Shown here piece by piece: positions 10,970-22,632 of a stretch of DNA of 64,000 bases. The notes beneath the pieces are model-generated. The model worked only from the letters and a program-made list of their open reading frames with translations. It did no database searches and was not told the origin of the DNA. The DNA lies in the NCBI GenBank assembly GCA_964036045.1, contig OZ038391.1, positions 40,558,685 through 40,622,684 on the forward strand, in the 5' to 3' direction. This DNA comes from Eutreptiella sp. 'Long Island Sound 2002' (lineage: Eukaryota; Euglenozoa; Euglenophyceae; Eutreptiales; Eutreptiaceae). Every line of letters starts with the position of its first letter. Position 1 is the first letter of the stretch. The translations under genes were made by a program, and so were the position numbers.

Positions 10970-11290
10970 AAGCTGCCATGAGCAGAACCAGGGCGGCGCT
11001 GATGGGAGCGCTGCCAGAAGGAGTGAGGTGCTGACAGCGCTTTCATCAACGACTGCGCCGTGCAGACCGCCACGAGCAGAAGTAGGGCGTTGATAGGAGC
11101 GCCGCCAGAAGGAGTTGACGGCTCCTTCATCAATAACGGCACTTTGTTGGGCGCCGGGAGGGCAAAACAGCGCGTTGGTCACCGCCGTCAGCAGGAATGG
11201 GGCGCCTACAGCGCGTTGGTCACCGCCGTCAGCAGGAATGGGGCGCCTACAGCGCCTTGGTTAGCGCCAGGTCTGGTGAGACAGCCCCTT
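10970..11290 (+). repeat. Short tandem repeats in element B
   Basis: Two diverged copies of roughly 93 bp (about 10972-11060 and 11066-11150) share GAGCAGAA, GGAGCG and GCCAGAAGGAGT. A 41-bp unit starting ACAGCGC at 11167, 11208 and 11249 follows. The region is rich in AGCGC words, as is element A near 32270-32400. Confidence 0.7.
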
Positions 11291-13229
11291 GACAGCCCCT
11301 TCACAGCGCCGTCGTAAGGAGTGGGGCGCCCACGTTGCTTTGGACCGCGGTGGCGCCGGTGGCACTTTCTGAGAAGGCGCCTGTGGACTTTGACAAGGTA
11401 CGGCAGAGAGTGACAGTAGGTAAATTTTGGTGTTGGCTGCTTTCCAGCCTTTTAATTTGCGTCGTGTTGCATTTTGTGTCGTTTGCTTCGTTCGCTTGAG
11501 CGACCGTTATCATTGTATTATTAATTTTTGACACTGCTTTGCGTTTGGTGTGCCACTCCTGCTTTGCAGGTGCAGAGCATCGCAAGCGTGTCACGGGAGC
11601 GGCGGCACGAGAGCAGTGGGATGCGGGTATGGTGAGCAACAACGCACACGTTTCAGGTGTGGCGACTGTTGCATGCCAGCTTTGTGTTCGCTCGTTTTCG
11701 TTTTGTCTTCGCCGTGTTTCGCTTCTTCGTCATGGGTTTATTTTTTGCAACTGCTCTGTGATTCTGTGTGTGTGTGTTTGTGCAGAGGTGGAACACGAGC
11801 AACACAAGGCAACACGAAAGGTGAGCACACGCGGACACGTCCTGTTTACAGGTGTGTTGTGTGTTGCATGCCTGCTGTGTGTTCGCTTCGTTTGTTTGTG
11901 TTTGTGTCGCGTTGGCTTTTGTGCTCCTGCCTTTGCAGGTTGAACAGCCAAGAATCCAGGATTCAAATGAGTTGAATGTACATTTTGGGTATGTGCTGCG
12001 TGTAAAGTGAGTGAGTTTTTCAGTGTGCGGTGTTTTTGTTTGCGTATATGTATATGCAGGCTTGTCTTCTTTTTCCTCTTGTGTTTATTTTTGACAGTTT
12101 TTCTCATTTTGTGGTTTTGGGGTCCTTTGTCTTCTTTTGTTTTACCCCTGCGCTTCTTTTTTTCTTCTTTGTATTTGCTGCAGTGGTTGGCCACCTCCGC
12201 CCCTTTGCGCATGGCCACGACCCTTTTTGTCTTTTTCGTATTTGAAGGGTGCTTCCACTTCAGTGTGAGGTTGTCATGTTGTTTCAGGGCTTCATTTTAT
12301 ACTTACCTGTATGGGTGTATTTCGTTTTCTGTTTGCAGCTTTTGGCAGCAACCGCACATTGCGTGCGATGATAAGAGTTACGGTAAACCCCCTACTGTCT
12401 AAGGAGCGTGAGGCTCCAAACCCCCAAACCCTAGGGTGTGCGCGTGATGCGCTGAGTGGTGCGTGAGGTGCCCCGCCCGCGCTGCGTGATGCGGCGGTTG
12501 TTTTTTTGGTGCGTGATGCATCTTGTTCTATGGGTTTGAGTGATTCATTCCCTGGACACCCCTCGCTGGTATTGTTGTTTCGCCTGGGTGAGCATTCTTT
12601 TCGGTGGTGTGGCGTGTGTTTCGCCCCGCCCCCTGGCCATGGTGTGGGATGCACAGGGCCTGGTCTTAAGGTGATTTTTGCTTAGGGGTGGCAGGCAGGA
12701 GATGAGCACCCGCGCCTGACACACATCTTGCATAGCCCTGCGTGAGTTGTGAGTTTGCTTTGTTGTTTGTGTTTCGGTATACTTTTACTGCTTACTTTAA
12801 TTCCTTTACATTTCAAATTATTTTGTCTGTGTTGGTCTTTCTTTTTTTTCTTTTAAGTATGTGTGTGCATTTGTGCGTGCGCTAGGTGTGGCAAAGCGTT
12901 GGCGTAGGTTTGCTCAGTCCAGCTTGATTAGTTTTTATTATAGATTTTACAAATACAGTTACGCGTTTGACAACAGGATACAATGATAAAAATATTTCAG
13001 GCTGCGTTTCAGTAGGCTTTCGTTTGCGTTTTTTCATGTCGTGTGCATTAGCATAGTTGTCGTTTGCGTGTGTGTATTTTCTAACCTCTGTGCGTTCATG
13101 CAGGTCAGGTCAACAGAAGTGGGAATCAACAGTGGATGGTGGATATGTGCTGACGATCCGACACGTCGTCGTTTTTTTTTTATATGACATGCGTGTTCTG
13201 TTGTTTCTGTTTTGCTTTTGCAGTGCCAG
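11291..13229 (+). other. Internal region of element B, left of G1
   Basis: T/G-rich stretches ending in TTTGCAG-like sites (11570, 11783, 11939, 12058, 12340, 13103, 13222) alternate with short purine-rich exon-like blocks. Several stretches share GTGTTGCATGCC and TGTGTTCGCT words. It looks like intron-exon alternation, but I cannot assemble a coding frame. Short open frames here have no recognisable domain. Confidence 0.4.
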
Positions 13230-16175
13230 TGACGCGTTCCCGTGGGGGGCCGGCCACGGGACGCTGCGGGACACGCGCAAGTGAGCAGGCAGGCAAAGCA
13301 CTACGCTCACAAGGGCATCAATGCGCTCATGTCATGTGACAAAGCGTTTCAGAATCCTTGCCACTCTGCAAAGAGGGAACAAAAGTATGTACAACAACAC
13401 ATCAGGATATGTACACATGGGGTTAAGACTGGACTGGGGTAAGGGCACCACAGGACAATAGACACTCAGTCCTAACTCATATCCCAATCCCAGGTCCGAC
13501 CCTCTCAGTGGCTGATGGGGGCGGGGGCTCAAACACAACCCATGCCCTGCTCAGTCCGGACCCTGAAACCCTGCCAATGGGAGAGGTGTCCCGCCCAGCC
13601 ACAGGCGAGTTCCTGGAAACCAAGGGGCTCCAAGGCCAACCGACAGTGGCTCCCTATGCTCCCTTAACGGCAGGTCCCAACTCCTCTCTGAGCCAGAGAT
13701 ATGGCCCCGCCATTATCACCCAGGAGTTGGTAGCTGAAAATGGGCTGTTTCAGCCCAAACTGAAATTAACTCAAAAATCCCCAAAATTGACCCCTCGTCC
13801 GGACCCGCCAGAGGTAGGGACGAGGCAACTGACCCTATGCCCTTCGAGTACGAACTCCCTGGAGCCCTCACCCAACCTGGTTCCCTCTGAGGTCCCGGCA
13901 TCAGGGCAACACGGATGAGTCATGTGGGGTCATGATGCCAAAATCACCAAAATTGGCGTCATTCCCACGCGTGGCTCGCCCGGCCAAGGTAAGGCCAATG
14001 GCTCACAGGGTAGGAGGCAGGACCTAGGACTTATATTTGAGTGTACAACTTGGATTTAGGTCCGGGCTCCCTATGGGCTTAGAGAAATGCGGCCGCCAAT
14101 TGACCACACGGAAGGGGGAAATTGGGGTCCCAAAATTGGGTCATTTTGGCTGCTTGAAATGAGCCAAAACTCGGTGTGCTCCCAATAGTATATCTCCACG
14201 CCGGCTTGGAGATCGGATCCGCCATCCCATACGCGATCCACCGGGAGTCCAGTGGAGACTCCCATGCCCTTGGCTCTCAAAGATCTCCATGCCACTCGGC
14301 GTGGTGACGATCCCAATTGGGCCCACAAATGTCAAAATTGCAAAATTGCCCACACTCCCTTTGGGCTAGCACCTTAACGAAGGTGGCTCCGCTTCGCCCA
14401 CGTGGTGTGTGGACCATGGGGACCATTACCCATAACACCCATGTCATATATGGTCCATTGGTCCATGCGTCCGGCGTGCACGAGGGTTAGAACATAGTGC
14501 ACGGCGGGCAGCAAAAGTGGAAAATTGCTCAAAATGACCAAAAATGCGCACACTCATGGTTGGGGCAAATAAGGCACATGCCCGACTTGGACCGGAGTGT
14601 GCCATAGGATTGGTATCAAGTCATATTGGTCCAACATATCTTTTGGGCGTCGCCCAACTCCTCCGATATTGGGAATGGCAGGGTCGCCAAGTGAGCCCAT
14701 GATTTGGGATAGTCCCAAATCGCCAACATGGCAGCCACGGTATGCCAAGCCTAAGAGGAGTTATTCGCCGGGTCCAAGATATGTTGGGCACCGAAGTATG
14801 TACCCTCATATCATACTTGGGTCATGATGTCAATTGAGCGCAACGTTGAGATACACGGTCGCCACTTGACATCATGACGGGCCAAAAATGGCAAAATTGG
14901 CACAAGCACACACAAAAGTGCCTTGAAAGGTGCATAATTATATTATAATATCTTCGGCTTGGATCGTGCAATCACTTAATCCTTCTAAACACAATGACTT
15001 GACACCAATGACCTTCGATTCCACATATGTGCTCCACTTGGGGCGCCTTGAAAGGTTACGAGCGCTACTTCCCAAGTGGGCACATGAAAATATGGAAAAA
15101 TGCAAAATACACACCTTGCTCCCAACGCATCGCTTCGGGTTCACCACACAAGCTTCCCTTCACGAAGGTTAGGCTTGCAATTGACCGTAGGGAGTATGGA
15201 GAAGGGGCTTGCACAATATGAGGTCCATTGGCGGGCTTGGCTTGGAGTAATGGACCCGCCAAATGGGCACGCAACACAACACATGGCACATACCACATAT
15301 TGCCCCAAAAGGTAGCTCCCACCACGATATGTCATGCCCCTCCAAGGGCATAACTTTGTGTCAATCGCTCATAGGAACTCAAGGAGAGTTCCTATGCAAC
15401 ACCAACACTTGCGCGCTACACTCGAAAGTTATCTTAACGCACACAATGTCATGGCCAAAGAGTTATAACGCAAACTCTACCCTCTTGACCATGATCCATT
15501 ACACTAGCGCGCACGTGTGGAAACGCAAGGCATATAAAGGTTCCTAAATTACGTCGGGAGTATTGTGAATACATCCCACGTTTCCTTATTGTCAATACTC
15601 GCAAGCGGCACGAGATATGACCTTCACAAGTGGCCTCAAGAATCAACTTTGTTTTGCCCATATCTTTAAGACAAATGGAGGGCAAGAGATAAGGAAAGTT
15701 GTTTCGTGCATAGGGAAGCACGTAGGTCCACTCGAAAGAGGTCAAATCAAGTGCGGGGATGTCGAAGTCGAAAATCCAATTTCGACATCCTGAAAAATTC
15801 GGATTAAGGTTGCGAGTATTAATTATGAAAATTGCGGAAGCATCCATGCAGTTCCTGGCGACTTTGGAGCCTTCGTGACGGATAGCGTTAAAATTTCCAT
15901 TAATTACAGTTAAACTGGCGGTTACGGTAAAGTCGCGATCCAACCGCCAGCAGTCAAAACAGTGAATATCAGAACGGAAGTGTAAAAATTGACGGAAACA
16001 ATATGAAAATAAAACCCTGTTGATTCCTGATATTCTGATACACAAATCTCCGCTGGCGGTGCATCGGTTGCCGATGCGGGGCTTTACGGCATGGAACACT
16101 TCCGTACATGGGGTCAGTGGACCGGAGACCGGTTGTATGCCGTAACCTGGCCATGGGGTTCTGGGTACCGCTTCA
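13230..16175 (-). repeat. 3' LTR of G1
   Basis: On the minus strand it runs TGAAGCGGTACC ... GGAACGCGTCA, with canonical TG...CA ends. Contains a 13-bp inverted repeat (GTCATGATGTCAA at 14821-14833, inverted at 14866-14878) and many CAAAATTG-like words between about 13930 and 14905. Confidence 0.92.
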
Positions 16176-16186
16176 CCCCCCTCCTT
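16176..16186 (-). other. Polypurine tract of G1
   Basis: On the minus strand AAGGAGGGGGG directly abuts the TGAAG start of the 3' LTR. This is the expected plus-strand DNA priming site and fixes the transcription direction. Confidence 0.85.
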
Positions 16187-17649
16187 AGAGCAAACCCTGG
16201 GGGGGGGCTCGATAACACCCACGCATGGCAGCGGGTACCCAGGACCACCTCCTGAAAGGGGGGGGGGGCTGTCACATCCTCACTTCAGTGAGTCACAGTA
16301 AGATAGGTATGATGCTGTATAAGCTCGTAGCACGTGTATAGTATCAAGTATCAAGTCCCGGGTCCTGGCGGCGATTGTTCGGCATCCAAAGGACCCGTTA
16401 ACCCATACCAGGCGCACCGGGTGCCGGCTGCTACGGTCACCACCACAGTGGTAGTGGCATACACGGCCAACATAGGCGACACACGACGACCGAGGTGGTC
16501 CCACAAGTCGAGAGCGACCACAAAGATCCATCAGGCTACCCCAAGCTTCCCAAGGCCCGCCGACTGGGGAGAGTCCCCACGGGTCCTTCCTCGGGCGCAC
16601 CATGTCCATATCCATACGACGCGAGTCCAGAGTGCCATAGTCGAACTCCTTAAGAACCCCAGATCTTAAGGGAACTCCTCCTTAAGGGATCGGGCATCAA
16701 GGCCGTCTTTTCCCTCGCCCTACTGCCACGAAGGCCATACATGAGGGAGTCCTCATGCAGTGTGGGCGGAGGCGTCGACTCCTCAAACCACCAGTTTCCC
16801 AGGCAGACTGACCGAGGTCAGGAGCACCGGAGGCCGCCATCCGAATGCAAGTGCGTCTGCAAATCGGTAGGCTCACACTGGGACTGACAGTGGCGGACCG
16901 CTGGGAGTGTAGTCAGGCAACTGGGCTTCCCGCCTGGCGCCATCAGGATCTCCACACATCACAGCGAATAGGGCAACACGGTATCACAGGCACTCGAACA
17001 GTAGCATCTGTATTCAGGTACTGGTCCAGGCTGGACCAGGCGGTATGAACATGTAAACGGCGACTCAAGGCGCCTCTGTATCCCGATTCGTGGTGAAAAA
17101 CAGTCCATCCCTCAGCGATGGGCTGACGACACTCAACATACAGATGCACATATCCTGGAGGGCAGAAAAACAAGCAATAATCTGGGTAAATAGGCGTGTA
17201 AACACGCTCTGGACAGAGCGCCAAACCACGCCACGGTCAGGATAAGGCAATGCAGGAGGGTGGACAGGAAAACGCCTGAGTGCAGGCCATATATAGTCAG
17301 CTGACACACGTCGACTGGTCTGGATTCCGCAAGTGCCATGGAACCAGACCACACACCAAAAATTCGCAATGCCGATGACAGCGGCATCCGTTGCGCAACG
17401 ACGTATGGGCTTCAAGGCCCCAAGAGCTCAGAAAAATGAAGGTCAGTCGCCCTACCTGGTTTCCCAAGGATTCAGCAGGTGGGGAGTGACGAATAGGATT
17501 GAAGAGAGGGGCCATCCTCCTCTGGATTCAGCAGGGGGGGGTATATGGCCACTCCGTCACCGAAAGATGGAAGAGAGCAAGCAAGTAAGGGACGATTCGT
17601 CGGTCTCACAAGCGCTCAAAACGCATCAGGGGAGAGCTCAGGGCGCTGA
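16187..17649 (-). other. 3' noncoding region of G1
   Basis: About 1.46 kb between the pol stop and the polypurine tract. Open frames on both strands are short and without recognisable motifs. G-runs occur near 16200 and 16260 and at 17536. Confidence 0.5.
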
Positions 17650-20600
17650 TCAGGCACCCCTGGCTGCAATCGCCCGGGTGAGTGCTGCCAAGTCCGAAAC
17701 GTGGATCTTGGTCTTGTGCCTGCGGATGTACTCCATGAAGGGAGTATTGACCCGCGGCACAAACGAGGAGACGGGTTCCCAGGTGTCGTGGGACGGCCCA
17801 TAGCCTCGCCAACGAACCTTGAACTCCAGACCTCCGGGTGCCGAGGCCTTCGGACGCTGAGCCAGGATCTTCTCGACTGTGTAGTCGTCCTGCTCAGCAT
17901 ACTTGTCGTCCGAATCGGCCTCATGTGCCGCATAGCTCAGGGACACATGTTGGCCACGGAGGTCGGGTTCCCGCACACGGAGTTGACTCTCGTGGCGCTC
18001 CCGGAACTGTCCGTGACCCACCTTGATGCGGTAGGTGTCCTCACCAATCCTGCGGACCACCTCGCCGGGTGTGAACCAGGTCTTGGTGTGGTGGGTGCCC
18101 ATGGGGCGGGGTCTGATCACCCACACCGGGTCTCCCACCCTGAACTTCTGCGCTGTCGAGCTCGGGGCGGACTTCTGACGCTCAGCATGCTCCTTCTCAA
18201 GCTGCTGGCGGATGTCCCGCGCCGTTTGCTCTTGCCGCGCGAAGAATTCCTTGGCATCCATAGCCATGCCATCACCAGACAAGGGAAGTCCCCTACCCAG
18301 GGGGTCCCTGCCGAACAGAATCTGGTGAGGGGACAAACCGCCCGGAGTGGGGGTGTCATGATGGGCCTTCAGAGCAGGCCACATCTCCTCGAACCAGTTC
18401 CGCCGTGGATTGGTGATGTGGATCTTGCGCAGCTTCTCGAACAGCTGCCGTCCAGCCACTTCAGCACGGCCGTTAGACCGGCTGAGATAGGCGACGCTCT
18501 TGGCATGACGTATCCCCATGAGGGAACACATAGCCTTGAACCAGCCACCAGTAAACTGGGGCCCTCGGTCACTGCAAATGGTGCGGGGGATGTCAAAGAC
18601 GGTCAGCCAATGACGAATCATCATGACTGCCACTTCTCTGGCAAGCAACCCCTTTTTGCGTGCCGGAACGGCTACAACGTAGCCGCTGTGGCGGTCCACA
18701 CAGAGAACCACACAGTCAAAGGTCTCCTTGCCAATGTGCACTTCGGGCATGGAGAAGACGTCCATGGCCACGCTCTCCATGGGCTGGTCAGGAACCGGGG
18801 TCCATTGGGCTTCCCCCTTGACGTTCCGGTTATCGGGATTGCAGGCCTGACAGACCGAGCAACCCTTCCTGACCTTCTTGATGGCGGTGTAGAGAACGAT
18901 ATGGTCGATCTCAAACCGACGCTGCATGTCAAGGGCTTGCTTCTTGACCCCTGGGTGCAGCATGTGGTGGTGCCAAGCTTCACACAGCTCGAGCACCCGG
19001 GACTCTGGGACTAGCAGCTTACCATTCCGGTAGAGCTTGCCATCTTCCTCAGTCAGCCCCTTTGGGCACTTCTGCCCGTCATCAGGGTCGGTCACAGCCC
19101 TATACTCGGCCGCAAAGGCCTCAGACTTGGCGTAGTCGTCGGTCCAGTCGTCCTGGAGGCAAGACTCCGGGAAGAGGTGTTTGTCGGACTCAGCTCCCTC
19201 GGGGCTGAGTACTCGGACCGCTCTGCTCATCCTCGTTGCGAGGGGGGCATCCGCGGCCATGACGACGAAGCATTTAGCACCCTCCTCCTCCATCAGGCGC
19301 TCCATTTCGATGATCCTCTTGGCTTCAGCGGTCTCAGCCTCATCGCCATGGGCAGAGATGTCCTGCATGCCCTTGCTGGCGGGATAGGCCCACCTACTGA
19401 GACAGTCCGCCACGGTGTTATCCTTTCCAGGAATATACACAACCGTAAGGTCGAACTTGGCCAAGGTCTCGTGCCATCTTGCCCGTCGGGAGGCAGGACC
19501 TGAGGGGGTGTCCACGTGCTCCTTGTGCCACGACTGCAGACTCTGATGGTCGGTGCAGACGGTGACGGGATGGAGGGCTATGTACCCAGCCCATTTCCTG
19601 AGAGCCATGACGATGGCATACGCCTCCTTTTCACGGGGCGTCCACGTCCGTCTCTGGCCTTCCGCCAGGACTCGGCTGCAGAAGGCCACGGGCACGTGCC
19701 TCCCGTCGTCAAGCACTTGCTCCAACACAGCGCCAATGGCGTAGTCGGAAGCGTCGGTGCGCAGGACGAACCCTCGGTCGGGATCCACGAGGTGCAGACC
19801 CACTGCGGATAGCAGCGCCTGCTTCATCCCCTCAAAGGCCCGGTCAGACTCTTCAGTCCAGACCAGAGCCTTCTTGGACCCCTTTTTGGTCTCCTCTCGG
19901 TTGCCCTTGAGCATGGTCGTCATGGGGGCTGCATACTCGGCATACATTTTGATATACCCCGAGTAGTAGTTGCAGAACCCCAGATACGCCCGTAGCTCCG
20001 AGACCGTTTTGGGCTTTTCCCAGTGCTCAATCGCGGCCACCTTGCCAGGTATGGGCTTTCGCTGCCCGTTCCCAACTACGTGGCCAGCGAAGACCACCTC
20101 GCTTACCGCAATGGTGGCCTTGTCACTGCTGCCCGTGAGTTTGTGCCGAACCAGAAGGTCCAGCACTCGAGTGACGTCCCTCTTGTGTGCCTCCAGGAGC
20201 TCCTCGTAGCTCATGCTGGGGTCCCCGGACGCGATGATCACGTCGTCCACGAAGGGGTCCGCACAGTCGCGCACCGGCTCAAGCAGGTTCTCCAGCATCC
20301 GCTGAAAAGCCGCATTGCCGTTGGTGACGCCCATGGGCATCACCTTCCACTGGAGAGGTCCAAGTGGAGTGCTCATGGCTGTGCAGGCACGGGACTCTTC
20401 GGCGAGAGGCATCTGATGATAACCATGTTTCAGGTCAATCACCGTGAAGATCCTCCGCCGGTGTTGCTTTTGCAGCATGTCCTCAATGAGGGGCAGCGTA
20501 TAGCTGTCGTGCTGCGTTTGGGCGTTCAGGCCGCGGTAGTCGACCACGAGCCGCCACTCACCGGCAACCTTCTTGGGGACGACGAAGCAGGGAGAGGCCC

Positions 20601-22632
20601 ACTCGGAGTGGCACGGCTCAAGCCAGCCTCTCTGGATGAAGTCACGGAGGATCTTCTCCATGGCCTCTTTCCTCTCGCCCCTCAGGGCAAACTCCCGGTG
20701 GCGATACACACGGGGGTCCTGCTTCAGTAGTATCTTGGCCTCGCCATACGGTCCACGCACCGGTGGGGGAAACACAGGCTTACCGCTGAAGAAGGTGTCA
20801 CCATACTTCTGCTTCAGCCTGGCCCTCAATGCCTGGATCTTGGGGCAGTCATTGGACTCCGCCTTGGCTTTTCCGGGCACTTGAACCACGGAGCTTACTT
20901 GAGGGGTAGCGACCCCGCTCGCTTTCGGCTCAGGTGGTCTTCCCAGGTGGCCCAAAGGGCCATCCCTGGTCTTGCCTCGGAACAGATCGCCGTAGGTGGG
21001 TGGGTTACCGCCAGGCGGCTCGTCTTGGCTGGACATGTGATCCAGCACCCTCTGTACGAAGGTATTCCCGTCATAGGAACCGGAGACGATTGAGTCCACT
21101 TCCCACCAGGCTTTGTCCTGGCCTTTGCCCTCACGCTGGTTCCCCCAGTCGTGAAAGGGCTGATCCATATACCCCTGAACCAGATCCCACTCCTCTTCAG
21201 TGAGGGGGTCTTCGGAGTCCGATTCTTCGATGTCAACAGGGGGAACCGCAAAGCATTGCCTCCAAGGCTCTGCTATGACACGGTTGACACACACGAAGTC
21301 CGTGGTGTCGGCCTGATCAAGGCCCCCATCCACATAGTGGAATTCTGTTGGCCATCTCTGGGGTGGCATGGGCTGTCCCTTAGCGTCCTGATAGACGCTC
21401 TCTCCAGCCGGTAGGACGACCTTGTTCAAGGTCATGTTGGTCAATGAGGCTACCCAATGTCGGGTACTTTCCTCCTCGGTGCATCCCATAGGAACAACCA
21501 GCACTGCCTTGGAGCGGTCCTTGCGAATCTTCGCTATCGCTCTTGGAATGTCCCAACGGGGGCAATGGATCCACATCAGTCCCTGATGCGGACCCCAGTG
21601 CTTCTTCCACGCGGAGTCCTGTGCGCTCCAGTACTTCTCACACACCCGCAGATGGGCGGAGGTTCCTGAAGAGAACGCATCCAGGGCCAGATCCGAAGCT
21701 CCCAAGTCCGCGACAACTCGGCTCGCCACTTCCGGCATTACGCCGTACTCCTGGTTTGCAGGACCAGTTGGCTCAGTGTCCAGCGCGGCCACTTCGAGCT
21801 GATTGCGTTCGGGGTGGATCCATTGGCATTCCACATGGTGCTCAGGTGACGAAAGCCACGAGAGTTGGTTGTCCTGGTACAGGGTCATGGAAGCCTGGGC
21901 CGGGAGGACGCCGGAGTCCGTCTCCATCATGAAGTCGTACCCGACGATCATGTCCCAGTCCATCTCGGCCTCGTAGAAGCTACCGTGCAGGAGGATTTCC
22001 TTGCCGAGGTCTGGGCGGCTCAGCTCACGATGGTTCACGAACTGCAGCCCAATGGCCGCTTCCTTCGTGCCTCCCACCATGTACTGGCCGTTCGCCACCT
22101 TCAGCCTGACAGGTTTCCGACTGTCGGTCAGACACTCTGGTGGAAGTAGGCCAGCCTTGACCAAGCTGACCTGAGCTCCCGTGTCGACCAACACGTCGAA
22201 AACCTTTTCCACTTCCCCGCATAAGGCACGGACCTTAAGATGCAACTGCCGCTCGCGACCGACACGGCGCACGGCGTGCAAACTCAGGATCTCCGGCCGT
22301 TCCAGAAGCTCCACAAGCGACTGGTGCAGGTTGTGGACAATGGGCTCAGGCTGCCCATCTGCAGCATCCAGCTGCGGTCCGGGTGATCCTCCGATACTCT
22401 CGGATAGATCCTGTAGTACATCAAACACATTCTTGGTCGCGAAGGACGGACGGGTGCAAGGGTTCGTGCCTTCACTTGCCCTCACCCCGCCTCCGCGACT
22501 GGGCGCCGGACCGGGCCTTCCGCCCGCGGCAGTCCCCTTGTGCTTATCGACTCCCGACTGGGATGGTTCGGCGCTTCCCACGTCACCATCCTGCGACCGC
22601 CCTAGCTGGGGCCCTTGGCTGCAGGGGCTCCG
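17650..22632 (-). CDS. pol: pol polyprotein of G1: PR, MT-like, RT, RNase H, integrase, chromodomain
   Basis: About 1,660 codons follow the in-frame TAG at 22635-22633; pol has no clear ATG of its own near its start, so gag-pol readthrough is likely. Approximate positions counted from 22581: protease DTGA (130); DIRS-like MT domain (295-410, LMWIHCPRWDIPRAIAKI, VVLPAGESVY); reverse transcriptase (650-800) with VDYRG, PFGV-like MPMGVTNGNAAF and catalytic FVDD near 779; RNase H with TDASD near 941; integrase zinc finger HHHMLHPG...CSVCQAC (1190-1240); integrase core with AMDVF, CSDRGPQF and NGRAEVAG, Asp and Glu 35 residues apart; chromodomain (1565-1625, YTVEKIL, VRWRGYG, DTWEP). The chromodomain would steer insertion to marked chromatin. 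Frame intact throughout; stop is TGA. Confidence 0.93.
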   Translation of the reverse strand, partial: RSPCSQGPQLGRSQDGDVGSAEPSQSGVDKHKGTAAGGRPGPAPSRGGGVRASEGTNPCTRPSFATKNVFDVLQDLSESIGGSPGPQLDAADGQPEPIVHNLHQSLVELLERPEILSLHAVRRVGRERQLHLKVRALCGEVEKVFDVLVDTGAQVSLVKAGLLPPECLTDSRKPVRLKVANGQYMVGGTKEAAIGLQFVNHRELSRPDLGKEILLHGSFYEAEMDWDMIVGYDFMMETDSGVLPAQASMTLYQDNQLSWLSSPEHHVECQWIHPERNQLEVAALDTEPTGPANQEYGVMPEVASRVVADLGASDLALDAFSSGTSAHLRVCEKYWSAQDSAWKKHWGPHQGLMWIHCPRWDIPRAIAKIRKDRSKAVLVVPMGCTEEESTRHWVASLTNMTLNKVVLPAGESVYQDAKGQPMPPQRWPTEFHYVDGGLDQADTTDFVCVNRVIAEPWRQCFAVPPVDIEESDSEDPLTEEEWDLVQGYMDQPFHDWGNQREGKGQDKAWWEVDSIVSGSYDGNTFVQRVLDHMSSQDEPPGGNPPTYGDLFRGKTRDGPLGHLGRPPEPKASGVATPQVSSVVQVPGKAKAESNDCPKIQALRARLKQKYGDTFFSGKPVFPPPVRGPYGEAKILLKQDPRVYRHREFALRGERKEAMEKILRDFIQRGWLEPCHSEWASPCFVVPKKVAGEWRLVVDYRGLNAQTQHDSYTLPLIEDMLQKQHRRRIFTVIDLKHGYHQMPLAEESRACTAMSTPLGPLQWKVMPMGVTNGNAAFQRMLENLLEPVRDCADPFVDDVIIASGDPSMSYEELLEAHKRDVTRVLDLLVRHKLTGSSDKATIAVSEVVFAGHVVGNGQRKPIPGKVAAIEHWEKPKTVSELRAYLGFCNYYSGYIKMYAEYAAPMTTMLKGNREETKKGSKKALVWTEESDRAFEGMKQALLSAVGLHLVDPDRGFVLRTDASDYAIGAVLEQVLDDGRHVPVAFCSRVLAEGQRRTWTPREKEAYAIVMALRKWAGYIALHPVTVCTDHQSLQSWHKEHVDTPSGPASRRARWHETLAKFDLTVVYIPGKDNTVADCLSRWAYPASKGMQDISAHGDEAETAEAKRIIEMERLMEEEGAKCFVVMAADAPLATRMSRAVRVLSPEGAESDKHLFPESCLQDDWTDDYAKSEAFAAEYRAVTDPDDGQKCPKGLTEEDGKLYRNGKLLVPESRVLELCEAWHHHMLHPGVKKQALDMQRRFEIDHIVLYTAIKKVRKGCSVCQACNPDNRNVKGEAQWTPVPDQPMESVAMDVFSMPEVHIGKETFDCVVLCVDRHSGYVVAVPARKKGLLAREVAVMMIRHWLTVFDIPRTICSDRGPQFTGGWFKAMCSLMGIRHAKSVAYLSRSNGRAEVAGRQLFEKLRKIHITNPRRNWFEEMWPALKAHHDTPTPGGLSPHQILFGRDPLGRGLPLSGDGMAMDAKEFFARQEQTARDIRQQLEKEHAERQKSAPSSTAQKFRVGDPVWVIRPRPMGTHHTKTWFTPGEVVRRIGEDTYRIKVGHGQFRERHESQLRVREPDLRGQHVSLSYAAHEADSDDKYAEQDDYTVEKILAQRPKASAPGGLEFKVRWRGYGPSHDTWEPVSSFVPRVNTPFMEYIRRHKTKIHVSDLAALTRAIAARGA

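Noticed and set aside
17701-19014. A 437-codon + strand frame opposite the G1 pol
   Set aside because: It is an antisense shadow of the integrase and chromodomain region and has no recognisable motif.
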